Shown: piece by piece, positions 8,598 through 18,663 of the stretch | Layout of the letters: each line of letters opens with the position of its first letter | Numbering within the stretch: the stretch's first letter is position 1 | Source: Streptomyces sp. C10-9-1 | Lineage (GTDB): Bacteria > Actinomycetota > Actinomycetes > Streptomycetales > Streptomycetaceae | Assembly: GCF_024497955.1 (NCBI RefSeq) | Contig: NZ_JANHKP010000003.1 | Span: 62,001-126,000, forward strand | Direction: 5' to 3' | DNA length: 64,000 bases | Program-made: the position numbers and the translations under genes | The notes under the pieces: generated by a model | Seen by the model: only the letters and a program-made list of their open reading frames with translations | Databases searched by the model: none | Told to the model about the DNA's origin: nothing

Positions 8598-8738
8598 GGT
8601 GTCTCTCCCTCTGTCGGTACGTGCCGTCACCTGTACAGAGAGCGGAAGGGACCGTTCATGACGCGGATTCGGCTCACTCGTAGGGGTGAACCTGGATTCC
8701 TCCGGGCGCGCCCGGCACCGGGCGCGGGCAGGCCGCCG

Positions 8739-8771
8739 CCCCGCCCCCGTCCGGGCCGGAGGGGGGCGGGG
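8739..8771 (-). terminator. terminator of the polyamine operon
   Basis: CCCCGCCCCC (8739–8748) faces GGGGGGCGGGG (8761–8771) across a 12-nt loop that is itself partly self-complementary. It lies 37 nt past the stop of the FAD oxidoreductase gene, the last of six co-directional genes. Confidence 0.5.
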
Positions 8772-8808
8772 TCCGGCCCGGGGCACCGCCCGGGCCCGGG
8801 CGGCCGGG

Positions 8809-10221
8809 TCAGCTGTCGAAACCGAGTCCCAGGCGGTCCATCGCCCGCAGCCAGAGGTTGCGCCGCCCGCCGTTGGCGTCGGCCCGGGCCATCGACCACT
8901 TGGTGATGCCGATGCCCGCCCAGGCCACGGGCTCGGGCGGGAAGGGCAGCGGCTTGGAGCGGACCATCGCCAGCCGGGTGCGCTCGGTGTCCGCGCCGTC
9001 GAGGAGGTCGAGCATCACCTCGGCGCCGAAACGGGTCGCACCGACCCCGAGCCCGGTGTACCCGGCGGCGTAGGCGACCCGCCCGGCGTGGGCCGTGCCG
9101 AAGAACGCGGAGAAGCGCGAGCAGGTGTCGATCGCCCCGCCCCAGGCGTGGGAGAACCGCACCCCCTCCAGCTGCGGGAAGCACCGGAAGAAGTTCCGGG
9201 CGAGGGTCAGGTACGTCTCGGGGCGGTGGTCCCGCTCGGCGCTGAGGCGGCCGCCGAACGGGTAGATCGCGTCGTAGCCGCCCCACAGGATGCGGTGGTC
9301 GGCGGTGAGGCGGAAGTAGTGGAACCGGTTGGCGCTGTCGCCCAGCCCCTGCCGCCGCTTCCAGCCGACGGAGTCGAGCTGCTCCGTGCTCAGCGGCTCG
9401 GTCATCAGCGCGTAGTCGTAGACGGGCACGGTGTAGGGGCGGACGCGGCGCACCAGGGAGGGGAAGACGTTGGTGCCGAGCGCGACCGTGCGCGCGAGGA
9501 CGCGGCCGTAGGGGGTGCGGACGGCCATCCCCGCACCGTGGCGGACGAGGTCGAGGCCCGGGGTGTTCTCGTAGACGCGGACGCCGAGGTCGCGGCAGGC
9601 CCGCTTGAGCCCCCAGGCGAGGCGGGCCGGGTTCAGCATGGCCACGCCGTCGCGGTCCCACAGCCCGCCGAGGAACGTCGGCGAGTCCACCTCGGCGCGC
9701 ACGGCGTCCCGGTCGAGGAGCTCCCGGCCGGAGAAGCCCAGACGGGTCGCCTCCTCGTGGACCTCGTGGAGTTCGCGGAGCTGGTGGGGCTCGGTGGCGA
9801 CGTCGATCTCACCGGTGCGCTCGAAGTCGCAGTCGATGCCGTGGCGGGCGACGGCCTCCCCGATGGCGTCGAGGTTGCGCGCGCCCAGCTCCTCCAGCAG
9901 CGGCATCTCCTCGGGCCAGCGGGCGAGACCGTTGCCGAGGCCGTGGGTGAGGGAGGCCGCACAGAACCCCCCGTTGCGGCCGGAGGCGGCCCAGCCCGCC
10001 TCCCGGCCCTCGATGAGCACGACGTCCCGGCCGGGATCGCGCTCCTTGGCGAGCAGTGCGGTCCACAGGCCGCTGTAGCCGCCCCCCACCACGAGCAGGT
10101 CGCACTGCTCGGTGCCGGTGAGCGCCGGCAGCGCGGCCGGCCTGCCGGGGTCGTCCAGCCAGAAGGCGACGGGCTGGGCGTCGGAGAGCGACGAGGCAAA
10201 GGTCATGGCTGCTGGGGCCAT
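8809..10221 (-). CDS. FAD-dependent oxidoreductase of the DAO family (PuuB-like amine oxidase)
   Basis: A 470-residue flavoprotein of the D-amino-acid-oxidase (DAO) superfamily. The dinucleotide-binding motif VVGGGYSGLWTALLAKE is at about 24–40, followed by GREAGWAASGRNGGF, typical of PuuB/gamma-glutamylputrescine oxidase-like enzymes. Such enzymes oxidise a primary or N-substituted amine to an aldehyde and release H2O2. ATG 10221 has GGAG 8 nt upstream. It is the last gene of the operon that begins with an aldehyde dehydrogenase and PotDABC, so a polyamine or gamma-glutamyl-polyamine substrate is a reasonable inference. Glycine or sarcosine-type substrates cannot be excluded from sequence. 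Confidence 0.8.
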   Translation of the reverse strand: MAPAAMTFASSLSDAQPVAFWLDDPGRPAALPALTGTEQCDLLVVGGGYSGLWTALLAKERDPGRDVVLIEGREAGWAASGRNGGFCAASLTHGLGNGLARWPEEMPLLEELGARNLDAIGEAVARHGIDCDFERTGEIDVATEPHQLRELHEVHEEATRLGFSGRELLDRDAVRAEVDSPTFLGGLWDRDGVAMLNPARLAWGLKRACRDLGVRVYENTPGLDLVRHGAGMAVRTPYGRVLARTVALGTNVFPSLVRRVRPYTVPVYDYALMTEPLSTEQLDSVGWKRRQGLGDSANRFHYFRLTADHRILWGGYDAIYPFGGRLSAERDHRPETYLTLARNFFRCFPQLEGVRFSHAWGGAIDTCSRFSAFFGTAHAGRVAYAAGYTGLGVGATRFGAEVMLDLLDGADTERTRLAMVRSKPLPFPPEPVAWAGIGITKWSMARADANGGRRNLWLRAMDRLGLGFDS

Positions 10222-10254
10222 GGTTTCCACTCCTTCGTCGGCCGCGGGTGCGGC

Positions 10255-11052
10255 CTACTTGGGCAGGGCGGACTTCTGCCGCCGGTTGCTGATCGCCTGT
10301 CCGGCCACCACGACCAGGACGGCGATCACGAACATGGCCGTGCCGATGACGTTGATCTGCACCGGGGTGCCGCGCTGCGCCGAGCCCCAGACGAACATCG
10401 GGAAGGTGACCGTGGAGCCGGAGTTGAAGTTGGTGATGATGAAGTCGTCGAAGGACAGGGCGAAGGCGAGCATGGCGCCCGCGGCGATGCCGGGCGCGGC
10501 GATCGGGAGGGTGACCCGCCAGAAGGTCTGGAAGGGGCCTGCGTACAGGTCGCGCGCCGCCTCCTCCAGTCTCGGGTCCATGGACATCACCCGCGCCTTG
10601 ACGGCGACCACCACGAAGCTGAGGCAGAACATGGTGTGGGCGATGAGGATCGTCCAGAAGCCCAGCTGCACCCCCAGGTTGAGGAAGAGGGTGAGCAGCG
10701 AGGCCGCCATGACGACCTCGGGCATCGCCATCGGCAGGAAGATCAGGGAGTTGATCGTGCCGCGGGCGCGGAAGCGGTACCGGACCAGGGCGAAGGCGAT
10801 CATCGCGCCGAGCACGGTGGCGCCGATCGTCGCCCACAGGGCGATCTGGAGCGAGAGGGCGAGCGAGCCGCACATGTCGGCGACGCCGCAGGGGTCGGTC
10901 CAGGCGTCGGTCGAGAACTCCTGCCAGGAGTAGTTGAAGCGTCCGGCCGGCTTGTTGAACGAGAACACCAGCACGACGATGTTCGGGACGATCAGGTAGC
11001 CGAGGGTGAGCAGACCGGCCAGGACCACGAGGTTGCGCTTGAGCCAACGCAT
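10255..11052 (-). CDS. potC: spermidine/putrescine ABC transporter permease PotC
   Basis: A 265-residue permease with six hydrophobic segments and the cytoplasmic EAA loop (LEEAARDLYAGPFQTFWRVTLPIAAPGI) that docks onto the ATPase. Similarity in layout to PotC is strong: short N-terminus, first helix, then a large external loop. The start ATG overlaps the potB stop as TGATG, indicating translational coupling. It forms the membrane channel with PotB and is energised by PotA. Confidence 0.9.
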   Translation of the reverse strand: MRWLKRNLVVLAGLLTLGYLIVPNIVVLVFSFNKPAGRFNYSWQEFSTDAWTDPCGVADMCGSLALSLQIALWATIGATVLGAMIAFALVRYRFRARGTINSLIFLPMAMPEVVMAASLLTLFLNLGVQLGFWTILIAHTMFCLSFVVVAVKARVMSMDPRLEEAARDLYAGPFQTFWRVTLPIAAPGIAAGAMLAFALSFDDFIITNFNSGSTVTFPMFVWGSAQRGTPVQINVIGTAMFVIAVLVVVAGQAISNRRQKSALPK

Positions 11053-11977
11053 CAGACCAGGTCCTCCGTTCCGGCGCGGCGGATGTAGACGGTGACCGAG
11101 ACGAGCACGGCCGCCATGAGGATGAACGACAGGGCGGCGGCCGTCGGGTAGTCCAGCACCCGCAGGAACTGGGACTGGATGACGTTGCCGATCATGCGGG
11201 TGTCGGTGGAGCCGAGCAGTTCGGCGTTGACGTAGTCGCCGCTGGCGGGGATGAAGGTCAGCAGCGTCCCGGAGACCACACCCGGCATGGAGAGCGGGAA
11301 GGTCACCTTGCGGAAGACGGTCGCGGGGCTCGCGTAGAGGTCGCCCGCCGCCTCGTGGAGCCGGGGGTCGATCCGCTCCAGCGAGGTGTAGAGCGGAAGG
11401 ATCATGAACGGCAGGAAGTTGTAGGTCAGACCGGTGACCACCGCCAGCGGGGTGGCCAGCACCCGCTCCCCGGAGGTGAGCCCGAGCCAGGAGGTGACGT
11501 CGAGGACGTGGAGGGCGTTCAGGAGGTCCACCACGGGCCCGGCGTCGGCGAGGATCGTCTTCCAGGCGAGTGTGCGGATCAGGAAGCTGGTGAAGAAGGG
11601 GGCGATCACCAGGACCAGCAGCAGGTTGCGCCAGCGGCCGGCCTTGAAGGCGATCAGGTAGGCCAGCGGGTAGCCGAGCAGCAGGCACAGGGCCGTGGCC
11701 GTTCCCGCGTAGAGCAGCGAGCGCAGGAACTGGGGCCAGTACTCGGCGAGCGCCTCCCAGTAGGTGGCGAAGTGCCAGGTGACCTCGTAGCCCTCCTCCA
11801 GGGAACCGGTCTGCACCGAGGTGGACGCCTGGTAGAGCAGCGGCAGCGCGAAGAACACCAGCAGCCACAGGATGCCCGGGAGCAGCAGCAGGTAGGGCAC
11901 GAGCCGGCGGCGTGAGGGGATCCTGCGCACGACGGGTGCCGGAGGTGAGGGGGGCGCGGGTGGCGCGTCGGTGAGGG

Positions 11978-11981
<4 letters not shown>
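11052..11981 (-). CDS. potB: spermidine/putrescine ABC transporter permease PotB
   Basis: A 309-residue inner-membrane permease. An N-terminal proline-rich tail of about 30 residues precedes the first helix (LVPYLLLLPGILWLLVFFALP). The EAA motif HEAAGDLYASPATVFRKVTFPLSMPG is near the C-terminal half. Start GTG 11981 overlaps the potA stop codon as GTGA, so translation is probably coupled. Partner of PotC; together they move putrescine or spermidine delivered by PotD. Confidence 0.9.
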
Positions 11982-13129
<1,148 letters not shown>

Positions 13130-13168
13130 GGGTCGCGTCCCAGGTGTGTCGGTCCGATGGCGGGCGGG

Positions 13169-14416
13169 TCAGGCTCCGATGAGCCCGGCGAACTTCTCCT
13201 CGTACGCCGTCTCCTCCTCGCTGCTGAGCGAGCGGAAGGAGTGGGACTTGGCCGCCATGGCCTCGTCCGGGAGGATCAGCGGGTTGCTCGCCAGCTCCGG
13301 GTCGATCCTGGCGAGCTCGGGGCCCACGCCGGCGACCGGGGTGACGTAGTTGATGTAGGCGGCGAGCTGCGCCGCGACGGGCAGCTCGTAGTAGTAGTCG
13401 ATCAGGCGGGTGGCGTTGGCCTTGTGCCGCGCCTGGGCGGGGACGAGCAGGTTGTCGGTGGCGGTCATGTAGCCCGCCTCGGGGACGGTGTAGCGGATGT
13501 CGGGGTTGTCCACCTGGAGCTGGATCAGGTCGCCGGCCCAGGCGATGCAGGCCGCGATGTCGCCCTTGTCGAGGTCCGAGGTGTAGTCGTTGCCGGTGAA
13601 CCGGCGGATCTGCTTGCGGTCCACGGCCTTCTGCAGCCGGGCGAGCGCCGCGTCGTAGTCCGCGTCGGTGACCTTGCCCGGGTCCTTGCCCATGTCGAGC
13701 AGGGTCAGGCCGACGGTGTCGCGCATCTCGGTGAGCAGGCTCACCCGGCCGCTGAGCCGGGGGTCGTCGAGGAGCTGCGAGACGGACGTGACGCGGCGGC
13801 CGCCGGTGGCCTTGATGTTGTAGGCGATGACGGCGGGGATACCGGTCCACGGGTAGCTGTAGGCCCGGCCCGGGTCCCAGTCGGGGCTGCGGAACTGCGG
13901 AGCCAGGTTGGCGTAGGCGTTCGGGAGCAGCGAGGGGTCGAGCTTCTGCGCCCAGCCGAGCCGGATCATGCGGGCGGCCAGCCAGTCGGTGACGTTGACC
14001 AGGTCCCGGCCGGTGTCCTGCCCGGCGGCGAGCTGCGGCTGGATCTTGCCGAAGAACTCGACGTTGTCGTTGATGTCCTCGGTGTACTTCACGGCGATGC
14101 CGGTGCGCCTGGTGAACTCGGCCAGCGTCGGCCGCGTCTTGCCGTCGTCGCTGATGTCCATGTACTCGGTCCAGTTGGAAAAGGACAGGCGCTTCTCCTG
14201 GTCCGAGCGGTCGTCCGACTCGGCCGCCCCGGGCTCCCTTCTGGCGGGCGGGATGCCGCACGCGCTCAGCAGGCCGGCACCGCCGGCGGTGAGCGCGCCG
14301 GCGCCCGTCGCGCGCAGCAGTGAGCGGCGGGAGAGGGCGCCCCGGCCGTTCGTGAGGCTGCGCCGCATCGCGGCGATCTGGGCCGCCGAGAGGCGTTCGG
14401 GCTGGTACTGCTCCAT
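13169..14416 (-). CDS. potD: spermidine/putrescine-binding lipoprotein PotD
   Basis: A 415-residue extracytoplasmic binding protein. The N-terminus carries a twin-arginine pattern (SRRSLLRATG) followed by a hydrophobic stretch and lipobox LLSAC, so it is probably Tat-exported and lipid-anchored. The mature part has the PotD-type openings FSNWTEYMD and RTGIAVKYTEDINDN. Unusually, about 30 residues precede the twin arginines. ATG 14416 is preceded by a GGGCAAGCGCC stretch. It feeds the PotABC complex encoded just downstream and has a second, unlinked paralogue at 19567–20751. Confidence 0.9.
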   Translation of the reverse strand: MEQYQPERLSAAQIAAMRRSLTNGRGALSRRSLLRATGAGALTAGGAGLLSACGIPPARREPGAAESDDRSDQEKRLSFSNWTEYMDISDDGKTRPTLAEFTRRTGIAVKYTEDINDNVEFFGKIQPQLAAGQDTGRDLVNVTDWLAARMIRLGWAQKLDPSLLPNAYANLAPQFRSPDWDPGRAYSYPWTGIPAVIAYNIKATGGRRVTSVSQLLDDPRLSGRVSLLTEMRDTVGLTLLDMGKDPGKVTDADYDAALARLQKAVDRKQIRRFTGNDYTSDLDKGDIAACIAWAGDLIQLQVDNPDIRYTVPEAGYMTATDNLLVPAQARHKANATRLIDYYYELPVAAQLAAYINYVTPVAGVGPELARIDPELASNPLILPDEAMAAKSHSFRSLSSEEETAYEEKFAGLIGA

Positions 14417-14487
14417 GGCGCTTGCCCTTTCGGGTGGGTCGGCCGCCCGCCGCGGGCTGGTCCCTCGCGGCGACGGCCGGTGCTTCG

Positions 14488-16005
14488 TTACGGTCGGTCC
14501 CCGAAGACGGTGCGGTGCCAGTCCTTCCTGGCCACCGCGGTGTTGTCGTACATCACGTGCTTGACCTGCGTGTACTCCTCGAAGGAGTACGCCGACATGT
14601 CCTTGCCGTAGCCCGAGGCCTTGTAGCCGCCGTGCGGCATCTCGCTGATGATCGGAATGTGGTCGTTGACCCACACGCAGCCCGCCTGGATCTCGCGGGT
14701 GGCACGGCCCGCGCGGTAGACGTCGCGGCTCCAGGCGGAGGCCGCGAGGCCGTAGGGGGTGTCGTTGGCGAGGGCGATGCCCTCGTCGTCGCCGTCGAAG
14801 GGGAGGACCACCAGCACCGGGCCGAAGATCTCGGAGCGGACGGCCTCGCTGTCCTGCGCGGCGCCGGTGATCAGCGTGGGGCGGTAGTAGGCGCCGCGGG
14901 CGAGTGCGCCGCCGGGGGCCTCGCCGCCGGTGACCACGGTGGCGTAGCCGCGGGCGCGCTCCACGAAGCCGGCCACCCGCCCGCGGTGCGCGTGGGAGAC
15001 CAGCGGGCCGAGGTCGGTGGCGGGGTCGAGCGGATCGCCCAGGCGCACGGTGGCCATCAGGTCGGCGACGGCGGCCACGAAGGCCTCGTACAGGGGGCGC
15101 TGCACATAGGCGCGGGTGGCGGCGGTGCAGTCCTGGCCGGAGTTGATCAGCGCGCCGGCCACGGCTCCGTGGGCCGCGGCCTCCAGGTCGGCGTCGTCGA
15201 AGACCAGGAAGGGGGCCTTGCCTCCCAGTTCCAGGTGGAGGCGTTTGACGCCGGCGGTCGCCAGCTCGGCGACGCGCCGGCCCACGGCGGTGGACCCGGT
15301 GAAGGAGGTCATGGCGATGCCGGGGTGGCCGACGAGGTGTTCTCCCGCGTCCCGGCCTGCGCCGCCGACGATGTTGACGACACCGTCCGGGATGCCCGCC
15401 GCGGAGGCGGCCTCCGCGAAGAGGAGCGAGGTCAGGGGGGTGATCTCGGCGGGTTTGAGGACGATGGTGTTTCCTGCGGCGACGGCCGGGAGGATCTTCC
15501 AGGCGGCCATCTGGAGCGGGTAGTTCCAGGGGGCGATCGACCCGACGACGCCGATCGGCTCCCTGCGCACGTAGGACGTGTGGTCGGGGCTGTACTCGCC
15601 GGCCGCCTGGCCCTGGAGGTGGCGTGCGGCGCCGGCGAAGAAGGCCGTGTTGTCCACGGTGCCCGGGACGTCGAACTCGCGGCTGAGCCTGATCGGCTTG
15701 CCGCACTGGAGGGTCTCGGTGTGCGCGAGCTCCTCGGCGCGGTCCGCGAGGACGGCGGCGAGGCGGTGCAGGGCGTCCGAGCGCTCGCCCGGGCTCGCCC
15801 CGGCCCACTCCGGCAGGGCGGTGCGCGCCGCGCGGACGGCCGCGTCGACGTCGGCGGTGCCCGCGAGGTCGTAGCGGTACAGCGTCTCGCCCGTGGCGGG
15901 GTCGACGACGTCCTGTGTCCGCCCGGAGGTGCCGGGGCGCAGCCGTCCGGCGATGTACTGCGCACCGGCGGCGAAGCGGTCCTGCACCCGGTCGGGATTG
16001 CCCAT
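14488..16005 (-). CDS. gamma-aminobutyraldehyde-type NAD(P) aldehyde dehydrogenase
   Basis: A 505-residue aldehyde dehydrogenase, first gene of the polyamine operon. Visible: the APWNYPLQMAAWKILPA nucleotide-binding entry, FTGSTAVGRRV, catalytic glutamate in LELGGKAP, and the catalytic cysteine in NSGQDCTAATR. The QDCTAATR context is characteristic of aminobutyraldehyde/betaine-aldehyde dehydrogenases. It would oxidise 4-aminobutanal (from putrescine) to GABA, which GabT then uses. ATG 16005 follows GGAG at 6 nt. A paralogue with the same active-site context lies at 21925–23364, so the two may act on different aldehydes. Confidence 0.88.
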   Translation of the reverse strand: MGNPDRVQDRFAAGAQYIAGRLRPGTSGRTQDVVDPATGETLYRYDLAGTADVDAAVRAARTALPEWAGASPGERSDALHRLAAVLADRAEELAHTETLQCGKPIRLSREFDVPGTVDNTAFFAGAARHLQGQAAGEYSPDHTSYVRREPIGVVGSIAPWNYPLQMAAWKILPAVAAGNTIVLKPAEITPLTSLLFAEAASAAGIPDGVVNIVGGAGRDAGEHLVGHPGIAMTSFTGSTAVGRRVAELATAGVKRLHLELGGKAPFLVFDDADLEAAAHGAVAGALINSGQDCTAATRAYVQRPLYEAFVAAVADLMATVRLGDPLDPATDLGPLVSHAHRGRVAGFVERARGYATVVTGGEAPGGALARGAYYRPTLITGAAQDSEAVRSEIFGPVLVVLPFDGDDEGIALANDTPYGLAASAWSRDVYRAGRATREIQAGCVWVNDHIPIISEMPHGGYKASGYGKDMSAYSFEEYTQVKHVMYDNTAVARKDWHRTVFGDRP

Positions 16006-16063
16006 GACGCTCTCCGTTGTTCCAGCTCGATGTGAGTGCCGATCCTGGCAGAGGGTGACCCAT

Positions 16064-16130
16064 GCAACAAGGGATTCCGTTGTTGCCTTTTGATTACGCG
16101 ACGGAATCGGTCGACCAGTTGTCGATTCCG
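16064..16130 (-). promoter_or_regulatory. control region of the polyamine operon with inverted repeat and GGAATC elements
   Basis: Between the operon start and the divergent NADAR gene lies a perfect 7-bp inverted repeat, GCAACAA (16064–16070) and TTGTTGC (16080–16086), around GGGATTCCG. Two further GGAATC/GATTCC elements follow at 16103–16108 and 16124–16130. This looks like a multi-site operator of the Lrp/AsnC kind. I cannot assign -35/-10 hexamers with confidence. Confidence 0.4.
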
Positions 16131-16180
16131 CGACCGGATCCCCGTACGCAGTGTCCGTGGCGGCTGCCAGACTCCCGTGC

Positions 16181-16726
16181 ATGGGGAAGGACGAGTTGAT
16201 CAGGCGTGCCGCCGCGGGACAGCGAATCAAGTACCTGCCGTTCTGGGGCCATGCGCCACGCCGGGACGGCACCCTCGGGCCGGGTTGCCTGAGCCAGTGG
16301 TGGCCGTCGCCCTTCGAGGTCGCCGGGGTGCGCTACGCCACCGCCGAGCACTGGATGATGGCCGCCAAGGCCCGGCTCTTCGAGGACGCCGAGGGCGAGC
16401 GGGCGGTGCTGGCGGCGGCCCACCCGGCCGCGGCGAAGAAGGCCGGCAGGAGGGTCCGCGGCTTCGACGAGGCGGTGTGGCGGCGGGCGCGTTCGCGCAT
16501 CGTGCGCGAAGGCAGCGTGCACAAGTTCGGGCAGGACGCCGGGCTGCGGGGATTCCTGCTGGGCACGGGGGAGCGCGTGCTGGTCGAGGCCAGTCCGGTG
16601 GACCGGATCTGGGGCATCGGCCTGGCGGCCGACGACGAGCGCTGCGAGGACCCGGCGCGGTGGCCCGGGCTCAATCTGCTGGGCTTCGCCCTGATGGAGG
16701 CCCGTGAGGAGCTGCGGCGCCGGTAG
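16181..16726 (+). CDS. NADAR-family protein
   Basis: A 181-residue protein of the NADAR (YbiA-like) family, whose members cleave N-glycosidic bonds of ribosylated metabolites such as riboflavin-pathway intermediates or ADP-ribosyl adducts. Family marks: FWGH near the start, LSQWWPSPFEV, YATAEHWMMAAKA, the KFGQD block, and DRIWGIGL near the C-terminus. The ATG at 16181 has no clear ribosome site; the upstream CAGACT about 9 nt away could be a -10 for a leaderless transcript. It is transcribed divergently from the polyamine operon and stands alone. Specific substrate unknown. Confidence 0.8.
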   Translation: MGKDELIRRAAAGQRIKYLPFWGHAPRRDGTLGPGCLSQWWPSPFEVAGVRYATAEHWMMAAKARLFEDAEGERAVLAAAHPAAAKKAGRRVRGFDEAVWRRARSRIVREGSVHKFGQDAGLRGFLLGTGERVLVEASPVDRIWGIGLAADDERCEDPARWPGLNLLGFALMEAREELRRR

Positions 16727-16769
16727 GGGGAAGCCGCCGGACCCCGCACCGCGGGGGCCCGGAACACGT

Positions 16770-16811
16770 GTGCGGGGCGGGACCCTCCGCCCGGAGGACC
16801 CCGCCCCGTAC
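16770..16811. terminator. bidirectional terminator between NADAR and DUF4190 genes
   Basis: GTGCGGGGCGGG (16770–16781) pairs with CCCGCCCCGTAC (16800–16811), with an inner CCTCCG/CGGAGG stem. It sits between two convergent genes, so it can serve both. Confidence 0.6.
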
Positions 16812-16827
16812 GCGGCGCGACGCCGGT

Positions 16828-17526
16828 TCAGCCGCGGTCGTCGACGACCAGCTGGTTCGAGTAGGGGCCGGAGTCCCAGCCGTCGGTGTCGCCGCTGTAC
16901 CGCTCCTCGTTGATCGCGGTGGTGATGCCCCAGGCGACCAGGACGATCATGAGGACGCCGAGGACGATGCCCACGGCTCCGGTGATGATCCCCGCCAGCG
17001 CCATCCCGCCGTTGGTGGCCTCGCCGCGCTGGGCCCGCTTGCGGCCCAGGACGCCGAAGACCACCCCGAGGATGCCGAGGACGATGCTCACGACGCCGTA
17101 CACGCAGAACAGCGGGATCGACACGATGCCGAGCACCATCGCGGTGATGCCCAGGCCGTTGGCGGGCTGCGGGGCCCAGACGCCGGCGGGCTGGGTGTAG
17201 GGCGCCGGATAGCCCGGGGCGCCCGTGCCCCCGTAGGGGTCGGCGGGCGCGCCGAAGCCGCCCTGGGCCGCCGCGGAGGGCGGCGGCGGGACGGTGCCGC
17301 CGCCGGGGTAGCCGTAGCCACCGGGGGCCGGCGGGGGCGCCGGCACCGACCCCGGCTCGCCCGCTCCCGGCATACCGGTGACGGTGGCCTGGTCGTGCAC
17401 GCCCGAGGGCGGGGGCGTCGCCCCGGGCTTGTCCAGCGGCACCCGCCCGAGGGCCTCCGCCCCGGACGGCGGCGCCCAGGGGTCGTGCGGCTGCGGTGCG
17501 CCCGCGGGGTCCTGATTGTCAGACAT
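16828..17526 (-). CDS. DUF4190-type proline/glycine-rich membrane protein
   Basis: A 232-residue protein with an extended Pro/Gly/Ala-rich cytoplasmic N-terminus (about 1–125) containing PPPPSAAAQGG and repeated PYGG/GYPAP words, followed by two hydrophobic hairpins (GLGITAMVLGIVSIPLFCVYG and MALAGIITGAVGIVLGVLMIVLV) linked by GRKRAQRG. This is the DUF4190 layout common in streptomycetes. The C-terminus EERYSGDTDGW is acidic. ATG 17526 is preceded closely by GGGAGAGGA. No enzymatic motif is present; a role is not known. Confidence 0.75.
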   Translation of the reverse strand: MSDNQDPAGAPQPHDPWAPPSGAEALGRVPLDKPGATPPPSGVHDQATVTGMPGAGEPGSVPAPPPAPGGYGYPGGGTVPPPPSAAAQGGFGAPADPYGGTGAPGYPAPYTQPAGVWAPQPANGLGITAMVLGIVSIPLFCVYGVVSIVLGILGVVFGVLGRKRAQRGEATNGGMALAGIITGAVGIVLGVLMIVLVAWGITTAINEERYSGDTDGWDSGPYSNQLVVDDRG

Positions 17527-17637
17527 TCCTCTCCCCCATTGGTGATCCGGCCATGCTACGGCCTCGGTCCGCGCGCACCCCGGCCGCCTACGATGATCCC
17601 CGGACACGCAGCGCCGCACGTCACACGGAGGTACCCC

Positions 17638-18663
17638 ATGGCCGATCTGCACCCCTTCATCGCGGGACTGCCCAAGGCGGAGCTGCATGTCCACCATGTC
17701 GGGTCCGCCTCGCCCCGGATCGTCTCCGAGCTCGCCGCGCGCCACCCGGACTCCGCGGTTCCCCAGGACCCGCAGGCGCTGGCCGAGTACTTCACCTTCA
17801 CCGACTTCGCCCACTTCATCGAGGTCTACCTCTCGGTCGTGGACCTGGTGCGCACCCCGGACGACGTGCGGCTGCTCACCTACGAGGTGGCCCGTGACAT
17901 GGCCCGGCAGAACATCCGGTACGCCGAGCTGACCGTCACACCGTTCAGCTCCACGCGGCGCGGGATCGAGGAGAAGTCCTTCATGGCGGCCATCGAGGAC
18001 GCCCGCACGGCGGCGGAGCAGGACCTCGGCGTCGTGCTGCGCTGGTGCTTCGACATCCCCGGCGAGGCGGGACTGGAGGCGGCCGAGGAGACCGCGCGCC
18101 TGGCGGTGGACCTCCGGCCCGAGGGGCTGGTCTCCTTCGGTCTCGGCGGCCCGGAGATCGGCGTCCCCCGCCCGCAGTTCAAGCCGTACTTCGACCGCGC
18201 CCGGGCGGCAGGACTGCACTCCGTGCCGCACGCCGGGGAGACCACCGGCCCGGAGACGGTGTGGGACGCCCTGAACGAGCTGGGCGCCGAGCGCATCGGG
18301 CACGGCACCAGCTCGGTGCGGGACGCCTCCCTGCTGGCCCACCTCGCGGAGCACCGCATCCCGCTGGAGGTGTGCCCCACGTCCAACATCGCCACCCGGG
18401 CGGTCGACGACCTCGAGCGGCACCCGATCCGCGAGATGGTCGCGGCGGGTGTGCTCGTGACGGTCAACAGCGACGACCCGCCCATGTTCGGCACCGACCT
18501 CAACTCCGAGTACGCGGTGGCCGCCGGGCTCCTCGGCCTCGACGAGCGGGGGGTGGCCGAGTTGGCGAAGAACGCGGTGGAGGCGTCCTTCCTCGACACC
18601 GAGGGCAAGGCGCGCATCGCCGCCGAGATCGACGCCTACACGACCGCCTGGCTCGCCCGGTGA
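17638..18663 (+). CDS. adenosine deaminase-family amidohydrolase (possibly aminodeoxyfutalosine deaminase)
   Basis: A 341-residue metal-dependent deaminase. Zinc ligands: HVH at about 18–20, His in VPHAGET, and the DD pair in TVNSDDPPMFG; the catalytic His is in RIGHGTSS. The first motif reads HVHHVGS rather than the usual HxHLDG of adenosine deaminases. Related COG1816 enzymes from streptomycetes deaminate 6-aminodeoxyfutalosine in menaquinone synthesis, and the altered motif makes that substrate plausible; I recall this from the literature and cannot verify orthology here. GGAGG lies 7 nt before ATG 17638. The stop overlaps the next gene's GTG. Confidence 0.85.
   Translation: MADLHPFIAGLPKAELHVHHVGSASPRIVSELAARHPDSAVPQDPQALAEYFTFTDFAHFIEVYLSVVDLVRTPDDVRLLTYEVARDMARQNIRYAELTVTPFSSTRRGIEEKSFMAAIEDARTAAEQDLGVVLRWCFDIPGEAGLEAAEETARLAVDLRPEGLVSFGLGGPEIGVPRPQFKPYFDRARAAGLHSVPHAGETTGPETVWDALNELGAERIGHGTSSVRDASLLAHLAEHRIPLEVCPTSNIATRAVDDLERHPIREMVAAGVLVTVNSDDPPMFGTDLNSEYAVAAGLLGLDERGVAELAKNAVEASFLDTEGKARIAAEIDAYTTAWLAR

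Noticed and set aside
16005..16181. tRNA-like fold between the dehydrogenase and NADAR genes
   Set aside because: No cloverleaf or T-loop GTTCRANYC could be found; the repeats fit a protein operator instead.
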